64,000 bases of DNA from Treponema_B putidum (lineage in GTDB: Bacteria; Spirochaetota; Spirochaetia; Treponematales; Treponemataceae), in the NCBI RefSeq assembly GCF_007830595.1, contig NZ_VLLD01000008.1; one strand, written 5' to 3'. Shown in pieces: positions 7,546 through 16,217 of the stretch. Below the pieces are notes generated by a model. That model made no database searches. It saw only the letters and a list, made by a program, of their open reading frames with translations, and was not told the DNA's origin. Within the stretch, counting starts at the first letter, position 1; each line of letters opens with the position of its first letter. Position numbers and translations under genes: made by a program.

Positions 7546-7602
7546 GGCTCATACAAAAACAAACTTGAAATAGCAAATCTTATGATGTGTATGAATTATC
7601 CG
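7546..7602 (+). pseudogene. Short remnant of an Rpn-family C-terminus
   Basis: In one frame this reads GSYKNKLEIANLMMCMNYP, matching the C-terminal helix GAYQKALETAKLMRMHNYP of the damaged gene at 9479. The similarity ends at 7602, followed by a short hairpin (ACACTCG/CGAGTGT). This marks a third Rpn-type gene reduced to about 57 bases. The rest of 7518-7764 shows nothing recognisable. Confidence 0.6.
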
Positions 7603-7764
7603 AACACTCGAACGAGTGTATACCCTCCACTCGGACGAGAGGCAGAGTGTTCTGCAGAACCGTCTTTAGACTTACCGCAATCCCTCTGTTTTCAATCTCA
7701 GCTAAAGAAAGATTAAACTAAAAATTTGATAACAATGCGGGTTCTTAGGGGCGGAGCCCCTAAC

Positions 7765-8529
7765 TTACAGTTTTTCAATCTCTTCTTCGGGAAGACCGGT
7801 TATCTTTTTAATTAAAGACATATCCAGTTTTTCCATTTTCATAAGTTTGGCTGTTTCTCTCTTAGTTTCATAAATACCTTTATACCTAGCGTCCATCTCA
7901 AAAGTAGACATTAACCTATATTCTTGTCTTGCTTGTTCGTTTTCTTTTATTGTTTGTATCATAGCCTCTATCTCCCTTGTAAATTCACTCTTTGTTTTGC
8001 CTGTTTTAAGATATTCTAAAAATTCCTTTAATTCTTTGTTTTTAGTGTCTTTAAAGGCTTCCGCATTTATTATAACCTTTTTCGTTCCATCTTGTAAAGA
8101 TATATTTTTATCTTCAAGACAGATGTTTTCAAAAGTATAAATAGGCCTATTTTTATCGATAGCGTCAAAAGTACAAATAAAAATTATAAAGCAGTCGTTT
8201 AAATCGTTATAGAAATTCCCCTTATCCAAGAATGAAATATCTATGGCTGCTTGGTAAAATCTCATTCTTTTGGGTATATTCTTCTCGTTACTTACCTGCA
8301 TTTCCACATCGTAGAATTTACCGTTTTCAGTTTGAACCAGAACATCAAATCTTACGGATTTAGCCTGTTCATAGGTGTTAATATTATGCTGTACCGAAAT
8401 ATATGCAATTTTGCCTATTGTGTCTGATAGTATCATTTCAATAAGTCTTTTACACAAATCCGTATTTTGCATAACTTTACAGAACATAAAGTCATCGGTA
8501 AATGTTAAATCTTCAAACTTCTTAATCAT
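7765..8529 (-). CDS. Rpn/PD-(D/E)XK nuclease family transposase-like protein
   Basis: ATG 8529 is preferred because AAGGAG precedes it and the start then matches the partial paralogue at 1-466 (M-I/L-KKFEDLTFTDDFMFCK). The 254-residue product has the nuclease core residues Asp62 (VRFDVLVQ) and E76-M-Q78 (YDVEMQ), followed by the conserved RMRFYQAAID helix, and ends GLPEEEIEKL like other Rpn proteins. It diverges from the broken Rpn gene at 8814. An upstream in-frame ATG at 8568 lacks a ribosome site. This is the only complete copy of this subtype in the window. Confidence 0.88.
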   Translation of the reverse strand: MIKKFEDLTFTDDFMFCKVMQNTDLCKRLIEMILSDTIGKIAYISVQHNINTYEQAKSVRFDVLVQTENGKFYDVEMQVSNEKNIPKRMRFYQAAIDISFLDKGNFYNDLNDCFIIFICTFDAIDKNRPIYTFENICLEDKNISLQDGTKKVIINAEAFKDTKNKELKEFLEYLKTGKTKSEFTREIEAMIQTIKENEQARQEYRLMSTFEMDARYKGIYETKRETAKLMKMEKLDMSLIKKITGLPEEEIEKL

Positions 8530-8924
8530 TTGTTTTCTCCTTAATTTTTTTATATTCTCCCTCCTCATTATATTTATAGTTATTATTTAAAAAAAATAGT
8601 AAAATATAAAAAGATTTTTATAATCTATGCAGTTTTTAAAAATTCCTTTGCGAAGTTGAGCGTGAGCTCAACCCTTTGCGCTCGCTGCGGTTAAATAATC
8701 AATAAAACGTAATTCTTTTTAAAATTTTTGCTATCTGTTGCAAACTTTTCATACAATAATTATGAAAGAGGAAAAGTTTTTCTTCTTTTAAATAATTTGT
8801 CATGGAGTTTGATATGAAGCAATTATTTAAAATAACTCTCCGCAACGACTATGCTTTTAAAAGAGTCTTCGGCACTGAGGAAAACAAGGACGTACTACAG
8901 GACTTGTTAGAATGTATATTGGAT
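8064..8924. repeat. Second copy of the divergent Rpn cassette
   Basis: This stretch aligns end to end with 1-843: the first part of the minus-strand Rpn gene, the intergenic region with its GTTGAGC/GCTCAAC hairpin, and the first 37 codons of the plus-strand Rpn gene. Divergence is at the level of scattered substitutions. The similarity stops abruptly inside the plus-strand gene. Confidence 0.8.
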
Positions 8925-9479
8925 AGTAATATGTTTTTTAACTATTGAAAAATTGATATTTATATGGTAATATCTTTAATAAAGATAATGCTAAAAATTT
9001 ACAAAATAAGACGGGTTCTTAGTGATTGCAAGCTGGCGTAGCAATCCAAGCCCTAAGCGGTTCTTTTGAAGATAGGAGGGGTTATAGGGGAGGGTAACAA
9101 CCAACGGAGTTTCGAGGTAAAGAAATCTTTTATCCGAAAAAGTGTCTTTCCTCCCCTAATTAATCAGGAGGTGAGAGAAGTGTTAGCAGAAAATTCAGAG
9201 ATGATGAAAAAAGCAAATGCCGCTATTTCTGTAATGGAAATGAGCCCAAAAGAGAAGTGGCTTTATGAAAACCGAATGAAATACGAACATGACAAGGCCT
9301 CTTGGAAACATGTGGGTTATCAAGAAGGTATTGAAGCTGGAATACAAGAAAGTCTTGATAAAGGTGCATACCAAAAAGCTCTCGAAACGGCAAAGCTGAT
9401 GCGTATGCATAATTACCCGATTGCCGAAATTTGTACAATGACCGGTCTTACAAAAGAAGAAGTAGAAGCGATTAATTAA
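8814..9479 (+). pseudogene. Internally deleted Rpn-family gene
   Basis: ATG 8814, preceded by GGAG, starts a frame nearly identical to the gene at 732 for 37 codons (NDYAFKRVFGTEENKDVL...ECILD), then diverges and stops at TGA 8946-8948. Homology returns at about 9169 (EVREVLAENSEMMKKANAA) and continues to the normal end at 9479 (TMTGLTKEEVEAIN). The middle, about 150 codons including the nuclease core, is replaced by about 245 unrelated bases. The C-terminal part is open from 9066 but lacks catalytic residues, so no active enzyme can be made. Confidence 0.85.
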
Positions 9480-9494
9480 TTGACATTCGCCTTT

Positions 9495-10715
9495 TTAATA
9501 AATCAAATATTTTTCCCTCATCTTCAAAAATTTTTTTTCGTCTTTTTCGATAAATTGAAAGTATTCATCTAAGGAAAGACTCATCGAGCTTAGCTTGTTT
9601 GTTCCGCTTAATAAATTGAGGCCGCAGAGTTCGGCAGGGTAGTTATTTATCTTAAAACTATCGGGATACATTTCCCTTATTGTATACATCACCGCAATTG
9701 CACTTTTTACAGGCGAGAATCTCTTTTTATCCTTTACGATGATTTGAACTCCTCCGCATAGCTCATCCTTATAAACCGAAAGAGACGGAGTAAAATAGGC
9801 GGGTCTAAAAAAGACTCCCTCAAGCTTGATGGCATTTAGAGCTTCTGCTAGAGCCTCGGCATCTATATAGGGGGCTCCTATGTATTTAAAGGGCATGGTT
9901 GTTCCTCTTCCTACCGAAATGTTTACTCCTTCAAAGATACAAAAGCCCGAATAAACTAAGGCCGTATCGGCTGTAGGAATATTTGGCGAGGGCGGAACCC
10001 ACATTAAATTAAGGTCTTCAAAATAATCTTCACGGTTCCAGCCCTGCATGGGGACTATTTTTAAGTTACAGCCTATCTTAAATTCTTTATTGAACATTAG
10101 GGCTAATTCTCCGACGGTCATTCCGTGCCTTTGTACAATCGGAAAATAGCCCGTAAAGGATTTATATTCTTCTTCCAAAATATTCCCCTCGACATTTATT
10201 CCGTTTATGGGATTGGGCCTGTCAAACACAACAAAGGTTTTTCCGTCACGGGCGCATGCTTCCATTGCATAGGCCATTGTGTAAATATATGTGTAAAATC
10301 TTGCTCCTACATCCTGAATATCGAAGCATAAAACATCTATTTCTTGCAGCATCTCTTTTGTGGGCCGCTTTGTTTTTCCGTAAAGGCTGTAAACGGTAAG
10401 GCCTGTTTTTTTATCTACCGTGTTGGAGATACCGGCTCCTTCCCGCGCATTTCCCCTTATTCCGTGTTCCGGAGAAAAAAGGCTTAAAAGATTAGTCTTT
10501 TCGTATAAGATTTCGATGCTTGATCTTCCTAAAGAGTCTATGCCTGTTTGGTTGGTAATTAATCCTATTCTTTTTCCTTTAAAAAGATTAAAAAATTCGT
10601 CTACGCGTTCAATGCCTGTTTTAAAATCGGCCTTGTTCGGCTTATTCAATTTTTTTTCTGCAAAAACCATGAGGGCAAGACTACAAAAGCAAAATAAAAA
10701 AAGCTTTTTCTTCAT
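9495..10715 (-). CDS. namZ: Exo-beta-N-acetylmuramidase NamZ (DUF1343)
   Basis: A 406-residue exported protein with a signal peptide (about residues 1-20, ending MVFAEK). The DUF1343/NamZ signatures are present: GLITNQTG (51-58), SPEHGIRG (81-88), DIQDVGARFYTY (132-143) and FDRPNPING (164-172). NamZ-family enzymes release MurNAc from the non-reducing end of peptidoglycan fragments. Its ATG overlaps the upstream serine hydrolase stop by 4 bases (10712-10715), so the two form a coupled operon for peptidoglycan turnover. The assignment follows family knowledge; substrate was not tested. Confidence 0.88.
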   Translation of the reverse strand: MKKKLFLFCFCSLALMVFAEKKLNKPNKADFKTGIERVDEFFNLFKGKRIGLITNQTGIDSLGRSSIEILYEKTNLLSLFSPEHGIRGNAREGAGISNTVDKKTGLTVYSLYGKTKRPTKEMLQEIDVLCFDIQDVGARFYTYIYTMAYAMEACARDGKTFVVFDRPNPINGINVEGNILEEEYKSFTGYFPIVQRHGMTVGELALMFNKEFKIGCNLKIVPMQGWNREDYFEDLNLMWVPPSPNIPTADTALVYSGFCIFEGVNISVGRGTTMPFKYIGAPYIDAEALAEALNAIKLEGVFFRPAYFTPSLSVYKDELCGGVQIIVKDKKRFSPVKSAIAVMYTIREMYPDSFKINNYPAELCGLNLLSGTNKLSSMSLSLDEYFQFIEKDEKKFLKMREKYLIY

Positions 10716-12691
10716 TTTGCCGTTCCTTCAGCTTGTTTTTTTGCCAAGTTTTTCTTTGAATTTCTTGATTGGATTTCTGCAAGTATGGCCATAGCTTTTT
10801 CGCTTTTTAAAAACTTCCTCAATATTGCGGATTGCTTTGATTGTTCTTTTATGGCTTCCATTATGGCTGTTAAATCCTTGAGGGTTCCCTCGTTATCATA
10901 AATTTCAGGAATCATATTTATAAGTTCTTTTCTGCCTGCCGCAAGTTCTATAAGCATTTGGTCCAGCATAGCATTATCATAGTTTTTAAATGCGGAATAA
11001 ATAAGGGTGGTAATGGCTCCATAGTTTTTTGCAAGATAAAAATCGCCCTCATATTTTCCGCGCAAGTTTTTTCCAAAAAGGGCAGGGGTGTTTTTTGCAC
11101 TTGTAAAGATTATGATTATTAAATCTTCTTTAGGATCGATTAGGGTCAGCGTTCCAGTCCAGCCTGTGTGCCCTATTGTGTCCGCACTTGCAAGCTGAGA
11201 GAAAGCCCAAGCATAGCTGTTATTAAGCCCCTGTCTTCTCCATCCCAAGCCTGCCTGCGAAAAAAAATTCCCCTGACTGGTAAATAAATTTAAAACGCTT
11301 GAATCAAATAGCTTTATATTTCCGTATCCGCCGCCGTTCAGCATGACCTGAGCCAGGACTGCTATACTTTCGGCATTTGCAAAAAGCCCTGCATGGCCGC
11401 TTACCTGATCCATTGCATTGTAGGCTTCAGGGTCGTGTACCGTTCCGTGAACAGGCAAGTATTTTATGTCTTTGAATTTTTCGTCCTTTGTTCTTTTGAC
11501 GGCCCGTATTTCGGTTGCGGTAATATCCTCTTTTGTAAATCCTTTTTTTAATGGCTCATAGCAAACCGAAGATAGATTTAAGGGCTTATAAAGATTTTCT
11601 TCCGTATACTTATCTAAGGGAAGGCCTGTTACTTTTTCTATAATCAAACCTAAGAGCATATAATCTATATCTGAATATAAAACCTCGGTACGCGGAGAAT
11701 ATATTAAGGGCGTGTTACAAATCAGCTCTAAAACAATTTCCTTATTTTGTCTTTTATCGGTTTTCTTTTTTTGTGTTATTTTTTTGTTCACATAATACTG
11801 TGCCCCTGCCGGAAAACCTGCTTGATGTTTTAATAAGTCCTCAACCGTAATTTCGCTTTTTCCCTTAAACCGATCCTTTTTTTTATCCTTAAAATCAGGA
11901 AAAAAATCTTTTACCTTATCATAGATCGAAATCTTTTCTTCGGATATAAGTTTTTGTAAGGCAAAATTTACCGTATACATTTTGGTGTTGCTGGCCAAAT
12001 CAAAAAGAGTGTCTTTTGTAATAGGCTTTTTGTTTTTTTGCATCAGGGATTCTCCGAATTCGTCCACAGTGCTGATATAACCGTAGGCTGAGTTTTTTAT
12101 CATCCTTCCGTTTTTTACCACTACAAGCTGAATCGAGGGAAATCCGTTTGCTGTTTGAGCCTCCATGATGTCATCTATTATTTGAAATGCCCTATAATTT
12201 ACATCATTTAATTTTTCTTCTTTTTTGATAATGGAAGGGTAGGGGATTTTTACCGATAAGGTATAGGTTTTCGAAAAGCCCTTATCATCTTTTTCGGCTT
12301 CAATATTTGTAATGAGTAAGTTATTGGTGCCGTTTATTACTTCATCTCCGATATAAATTTGAGTATATTTATTTTTACAGATTTTTTTTGTATCTATTTT
12401 TTTCCCGTTTAAATATAAAAGAAATTTTTTTACATTTTCAGTATGAAAGTAAAGATAGCCCTGTCCGGTATAAGCCTTAAAAGGAATAAAGTTGTTCGGT
12501 AAAATTGAAGGATCATATTTTTCTTCCTCCGGAGGAAAGCTTACCTCCGTTTGAAAGCCGGCAAAACTTTCTTCATTTTTTTCCGATGTATAAATGTCCG
12601 CTTCTGCTGAATCGGTTTTTATCTTTAATCCTTGTGCCGATCGGCATGATAATATTAGGGCAGAAAAAAAAATGCACAAAAATTTCTTCAT
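10712..12691 (-). CDS. Lipoprotein serine hydrolase of the beta-lactamase/PBP family
   Basis: A 659-residue lipoprotein (lipobox ILSC, Cys16). An N-terminal beta-rich domain (about 60-150) precedes a class C beta-lactamase-like domain with S234-N-T-K237 (SxxK), Y339-S-D341 (YxN equivalent) and H508-T-G510 (KTG equivalent). Such enzymes are carboxypeptidases, amidases or esterases acting on cell wall or related substrates. Coupling to namZ parallels B. subtilis, where namZ lies beside a beta-lactamase-like amidase gene, so a muropeptide-processing role is inferred. A TACAAT box (minus strand, 12698-12703) lies only 6 bases from the ATG, with no clear Shine-Dalgarno sequence. Confidence 0.83.
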   Translation of the reverse strand: MKKFLCIFFSALILSCRSAQGLKIKTDSAEADIYTSEKNEESFAGFQTEVSFPPEEEKYDPSILPNNFIPFKAYTGQGYLYFHTENVKKFLLYLNGKKIDTKKICKNKYTQIYIGDEVINGTNNLLITNIEAEKDDKGFSKTYTLSVKIPYPSIIKKEEKLNDVNYRAFQIIDDIMEAQTANGFPSIQLVVVKNGRMIKNSAYGYISTVDEFGESLMQKNKKPITKDTLFDLASNTKMYTVNFALQKLISEEKISIYDKVKDFFPDFKDKKKDRFKGKSEITVEDLLKHQAGFPAGAQYYVNKKITQKKKTDKRQNKEIVLELICNTPLIYSPRTEVLYSDIDYMLLGLIIEKVTGLPLDKYTEENLYKPLNLSSVCYEPLKKGFTKEDITATEIRAVKRTKDEKFKDIKYLPVHGTVHDPEAYNAMDQVSGHAGLFANAESIAVLAQVMLNGGGYGNIKLFDSSVLNLFTSQGNFFSQAGLGWRRQGLNNSYAWAFSQLASADTIGHTGWTGTLTLIDPKEDLIIIIFTSAKNTPALFGKNLRGKYEGDFYLAKNYGAITTLIYSAFKNYDNAMLDQMLIELAAGRKELINMIPEIYDNEGTLKDLTAIMEAIKEQSKQSAILRKFLKSEKAMAILAEIQSRNSKKNLAKKQAEGTAK

Positions 12692-12742
12692 TTATCCATT
12701 GTATCATAAAAATTAGAAATATAAAAGAAGAGAAATTTCTTC

Positions 12743-12771
12743 TTGCACATAAAATGATTATCGTATATAAT
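12743..12771 (+). promoter_or_regulatory. Predicted sigma-70 promoter of the flavin reductase gene
   Basis: TTGCAC (12743-12748), 17-bp spacer, TATAAT (12766-12771), about 17 bases before the ATG, with a GGAGG in between. Confidence 0.55.
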
Positions 12772-12788
12772 GAATTCGGAGGTAATTT

Positions 12789-13337
12789 ATGTCAAAATTT
12801 AAAATGCAAAAGGCTAGTGCCAAAATTCTGGATAAATTGATAAAGCCTGTTTCATCGATTACCGGTTCTCATAATGAGGGTTTTTTACTGACTGCAGGAT
12901 CCGGAACGGAAAAAGGCAAGTGGAATACAATGACAGCCGGCTGGGGAAATATAGGCTTTTTGTGGAATAAACTTACAGCTACGGTTTATATAAGACCTAC
13001 AAGATATACTGCCGAATTTGCCGATAAAGAAGATTATATAACTCTTTCTTTTTTTGACGAAAATGACCCATGGGCTAAGGGGATGCTGGCTTTTTGCGGG
13101 ACAGTTTCAGGCCGTAATGTAGATAAGGCAAAGGAAACAGGCTTAAAACCCGTAATGCTTGAAGACGGTGCCGTATCTTTTGAACAGGCTCAGACCGTTC
13201 TTGTGTGCCGTAAACTTTATCGAAGTAAATTTGATATGGATTTATTTATTGACCCGCAGATTGTTATAGATTCATACCCCAAAAAAGATTTTCATTATGT
13301 TTACATTTGCGAGATAGTTTCCGTTTATACAAAATAA
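12789..13337 (+). CDS. Flavin reductase family (FMN-binding split-barrel) protein
   Basis: A 182-residue cytoplasmic protein with the flavin reductase-like split barrel: LLTAGSG and NTMTAGWGNIGFLWNK near residues 30-60, TVYIRPTRYTAEF, and ITLSFFDEN. Members bind FMN and use NAD(P)H, or act as flavoproteins of unknown substrate in anaerobes. ATG 12789 follows a GGAGG and a good promoter. It is a single-gene unit convergent with the binding protein at 13347. The precise substrate is not known. Confidence 0.82.
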   Translation: MSKFKMQKASAKILDKLIKPVSSITGSHNEGFLLTAGSGTEKGKWNTMTAGWGNIGFLWNKLTATVYIRPTRYTAEFADKEDYITLSFFDENDPWAKGMLAFCGTVSGRNVDKAKETGLKPVMLEDGAVSFEQAQTVLVCRKLYRSKFDMDLFIDPQIVIDSYPKKDFHYVYICEIVSVYTK

Positions 13338-13346
13338 GTTTAAGGG

Positions 13347-14186
13347 CTAACGTCCTATGATAGAAACGTTTGCGCCAAACCATTTTTTACTGGTTTTTTC
13401 TAAAAAATCGGTTTTTGCCATATCTTTTAAGGTGGATTCGACGGCATTCATAAGAGCGATGTCTTCTTTTCTGAAGGCTATAACATATTCTTCATAGGCT
13501 ATGGCTTCATCGAGAACCCTATATGAGCCGGTTTTGGCCTGCATTAAACTATTTATAGATAAAAGATCATAGACGATGCAATTTATTTCATCTTTTTCAA
13601 GAGCATTTAAGGCGTCCTGTGCTTTCTGAAATACAACCGTATTTTTAAATACGCCATAAGTTAATTCCGCCTTTTTAAGATTTGCGTGTATAGATGACAA
13701 AGCTATAACACCTATCTTTTTTTCTCTTATGTCTTGAATAGAATAATAAGGGTCTTTATCTTTTACAACCAATATTACGGCACTCTTTATATAAGGTGTT
13801 GTCAGTGAATACGCCTCGTCACGTTCTTTACTGTATGAAAAGCCGCTCCATATGCAGTCAATCTCTCCATTGTTAAGCAGTTTATCCCTTTCGTTCCATG
13901 CAATAGCTTTAAAAATCGGTTTTATTTTCATGTTTTTGCACAGTTCTTCAGCTACTTCAATATCATAGCCCTCCAGCTTTGTTGTAAAAAGGTTTAAAAA
14001 AGAAAAGGGGGGCAGATCATCCCTAACACCTATTATAAATTCTTTTTTTACAAGAACCTTTGCAAGTGAAACATCGTTCTTTTTTTTCTTGCCTGAGACT
14101 TCTTTTGGAGTACAAGCCGAAACTGCCAAGGCAATAAATAAAAACATCAAGTTTAGTTTAAAAACATAATTCGGATTTTTTTTCAT
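13347..14186 (-). CDS. Family 3 solute-binding lipoprotein (amino-acid type)
   Basis: A 279-residue lipoprotein: signal peptide with lipobox VSAC at about residue 25, then a periplasmic binding protein of the SBP_bac_3 family (FIIGVRDDLPPFSF, GYDIEVAEELCKNM, EIDCIWSGFSYSKER, KKIGVIA). This family binds polar amino acids and feeds an ABC importer. It lies 12 bases after a paralogue (14199-15032), forming a tandem duplicate. No permease or ATPase gene is adjacent, so the pair may serve a distant transporter or have a sensory use. Confidence 0.87.
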   Translation of the reverse strand: MKKNPNYVFKLNLMFLFIALAVSACTPKEVSGKKKKNDVSLAKVLVKKEFIIGVRDDLPPFSFLNLFTTKLEGYDIEVAEELCKNMKIKPIFKAIAWNERDKLLNNGEIDCIWSGFSYSKERDEAYSLTTPYIKSAVILVVKDKDPYYSIQDIREKKIGVIALSSIHANLKKAELTYGVFKNTVVFQKAQDALNALEKDEINCIVYDLLSINSLMQAKTGSYRVLDEAIAYEEYVIAFRKEDIALMNAVESTLKDMAKTDFLEKTSKKWFGANVSIIGR

Positions 14187-14198
14187 ATAATTACACCC

Positions 14199-15032
14199 TT
14201 ATTTCCCAAAAATTACCATATTTGTGCCAAACCATTTTCTTGAAATTTTTTCAAGTCTTCCCGCCTCTTCCATTTCAAATAATGCGTTTTCTACTTCTTC
14301 TTTTAAAGCCGTACTTCCTTTTTTAAAAGCATATACAAAGGAATCCAAGGCTATAGCTTCTTCAATGAGGCTATAAGTATCAGGCTCCTTGGTTAAATAT
14401 GTTGCCATAATTGAAATATCTCCTACGCAGGCATCAACTTCATGGTTTTTTAAACTGTTCAGAATTTGCGGTATGTTATTATATAAGTATTCTACTAAAT
14501 ATATCTGATTCATCAATTCGGGATTGTTTTTAATCAGAGTAAGTCCTAAGCCTCCCATTTGTCCTGCTATTTTTTTCCCTTTTAAATCTTTTATATTTTT
14601 AATATTATTTGATTTTAAAGTTAAAAGCACTACCGCATTGCGTAAATAAGGCCTTGTAAGTTCATAAATTTCGTTCCGTTGATCCGTATAGGAAAAGCCC
14701 GATGCGATACAATCTATAGCTCTGCTATTGATTAGATTTTCCGCCTCACTTGGAACTATTGTCTTAAATTCTACATCAATATTCAGTATATCCGCTATTT
14801 CTTTAAAAACATCAACATCAAACCCTTCAATCTCATTTTCACTATTGTAAGAACACATAGGAGGATTTTGTGAGTCTACTCCTACAATGATTTTAGAATT
14901 TACGAGAACTTCGACTAAAGATGTATCATCAGCATACATTGTATCGCTTTCTTTTTTTCTGCATGAAAAAAACAATGTAATCAATAAAATTACCGCAAAG
15001 AAAAACGCTTTTGAGTTTAATTTATTACGCAT
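14199..15032 (-). CDS. Family 3 solute-binding lipoprotein (paralogue)
   Basis: A 277-residue lipoprotein with lipobox FFSC and the SBP_bac_3 core (IIVGVDSQNPPMCSYNSENE, GFDVDVFKEIADIL, AIDCIASGFSYTDQR, KKIAGQMGG). Both paralogues end in WFGxNxxIxG(K/R). It is the first gene of the pair. The second protein has diverged in its ligand-facing region (DDLPPFSF against SQNPPMCSY), suggesting different ligand preference. No transporter genes are next to it. Confidence 0.87.
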   Translation of the reverse strand: MRNKLNSKAFFFAVILLITLFFSCRKKESDTMYADDTSLVEVLVNSKIIVGVDSQNPPMCSYNSENEIEGFDVDVFKEIADILNIDVEFKTIVPSEAENLINSRAIDCIASGFSYTDQRNEIYELTRPYLRNAVVLLTLKSNNIKNIKDLKGKKIAGQMGGLGLTLIKNNPELMNQIYLVEYLYNNIPQILNSLKNHEVDACVGDISIMATYLTKEPDTYSLIEEAIALDSFVYAFKKGSTALKEEVENALFEMEEAGRLEKISRKWFGTNMVIFGK

Positions 15033-15095
15033 GTGCTTAATATATCATAGTATTTGCAAATTGTAAAGAACGGAAAAGAAGCTTGTTTTTCTTTA

Positions 15096-15124
15096 TTGAA
15101 ACTTTTGCTAAAAAATGATAGAGT
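15096..15124 (+). promoter_or_regulatory. Possible gpsA promoter
   Basis: TTGAAA (15096-15101), 17-bp spacer, TAGAGT (15119-15124). The -10 box is weak. The site supports GTG 15143 as start, since an upstream GTG at 15125 would lie at the -10 box. Confidence 0.35.
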
Positions 15125-15142
15125 GTGAATCAGGAGAAATTT

Positions 15143-16216
15143 GTGAACGATAAGATTGCCGTTATCGGAGCCGGTTCTTGGGGAACGGCCGTGGCCTGTT
15201 CGCTCGGAAAAAACGGACACACAGTTGTGCTTTGGAGCCATACTGCTGACGTTGCCGATTCGATAAATACCGGCCATATAAATGTAAAATATTTGCCTAG
15301 CCATAAGTTGCCTAAAACAGTTTCTGCGTCTACTGATATGAAAGAGGTATGTAAAGACGCTGCCTTTATTTTTTTAGCGAGCCCTTCACTTTATTTAACT
15401 TCTACTGTTGAAGAACTTCTGAAATTCGCTCCTTTTAGCCATGACGATGGAGCAATGCCTTATCCGACGATAGCGGTATTGACAAAGGGCTTTATTCCCG
15501 ATGAAAACGGTGAACCCAAGTTTATAATAGATGTTTTGGAGAAAATGCTTCCGGATTTTTATAAAAACCATCTGGTTTACGTAGCGGGGCCAAGCCATGG
15601 CGAAGAGGTAGCCGAAGGCAAGCTGACCGGCCTGATTGCCGCTTCTCAAAACCCCATGTGTTCTATCCGATGCCGCGAAATATTAAAATCGAGGAATTTG
15701 CTTGTTTATTCCAGCTTGGATATAATCGGAGTACAGGTATGTGCAGCCGCTAAAAATGTTGTAGCCGTCGCCTTCGGTGTTTTAGACGCTTTAACCGTAA
15801 CCTCCGATATTTTCGGAGACAATACCGAATCCCTCCTCTTGGCTGCCGGCTTAAACGAGATTCAGATAATAGGCCGTGCCATGGGAGCAACGCATCCTGA
15901 AACATTTACATCGATTTCCGGAGTAGGGGACTTGGATGTAACTTGCCGAAGTAAATACGGCAGAAACCGCCGTTTCGGTAACGAAATCATAACAAAGAAG
16001 ATTCTCCTTTCATTTGAGAATGTGGATGATCTTATTAAAAATATCGACAAAATAGGCTATTTGCCCGAAGGGGTAGTTGCCTGCAAATACTTGAATATTC
16101 TTGCAGAAAAAAGAAATTTAAAACTGCCTATTTGTTCGGGACTTTATAAAATCTTAAACAAAGAATTAAAACCTCTTGACTTAATAGAAAACTTACTAAA
16201 GGGAGATGCAAAGTAA
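15143..16216 (+). CDS. gpsA: Glycerol-3-phosphate dehydrogenase [NAD(P)+]
   Basis: Reduces dihydroxyacetone phosphate to sn-glycerol-3-phosphate for phospholipid synthesis. GTG 15143 is chosen because AGGAG lies six bases upstream and the protein then starts directly with the Rossmann motif IAVIGAGSWGTAVA. Other signatures are FLASPS, VAGPSHGEEVAEG, the lysine-containing AAKNVVAVAFGVLD, and TSISGVGDLDVTC. Length 357 is slightly above the typical 330-340. Its end almost touches ffh, so the two are probably cotranscribed. Confidence 0.95.
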   Translation: MNDKIAVIGAGSWGTAVACSLGKNGHTVVLWSHTADVADSINTGHINVKYLPSHKLPKTVSASTDMKEVCKDAAFIFLASPSLYLTSTVEELLKFAPFSHDDGAMPYPTIAVLTKGFIPDENGEPKFIIDVLEKMLPDFYKNHLVYVAGPSHGEEVAEGKLTGLIAASQNPMCSIRCREILKSRNLLVYSSLDIIGVQVCAAAKNVVAVAFGVLDALTVTSDIFGDNTESLLLAAGLNEIQIIGRAMGATHPETFTSISGVGDLDVTCRSKYGRNRRFGNEIITKKILLSFENVDDLIKNIDKIGYLPEGVVACKYLNILAEKRNLKLPICSGLYKILNKELKPLDLIENLLKGDAK

Positions 16217-16217
16217 T

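Noticed and set aside
9066..9168. Upstream part of the 9066-9479 frame as a genuine N-terminus
   Set aside because: It is unrelated filler read through by chance before the Rpn C-terminal remnant.
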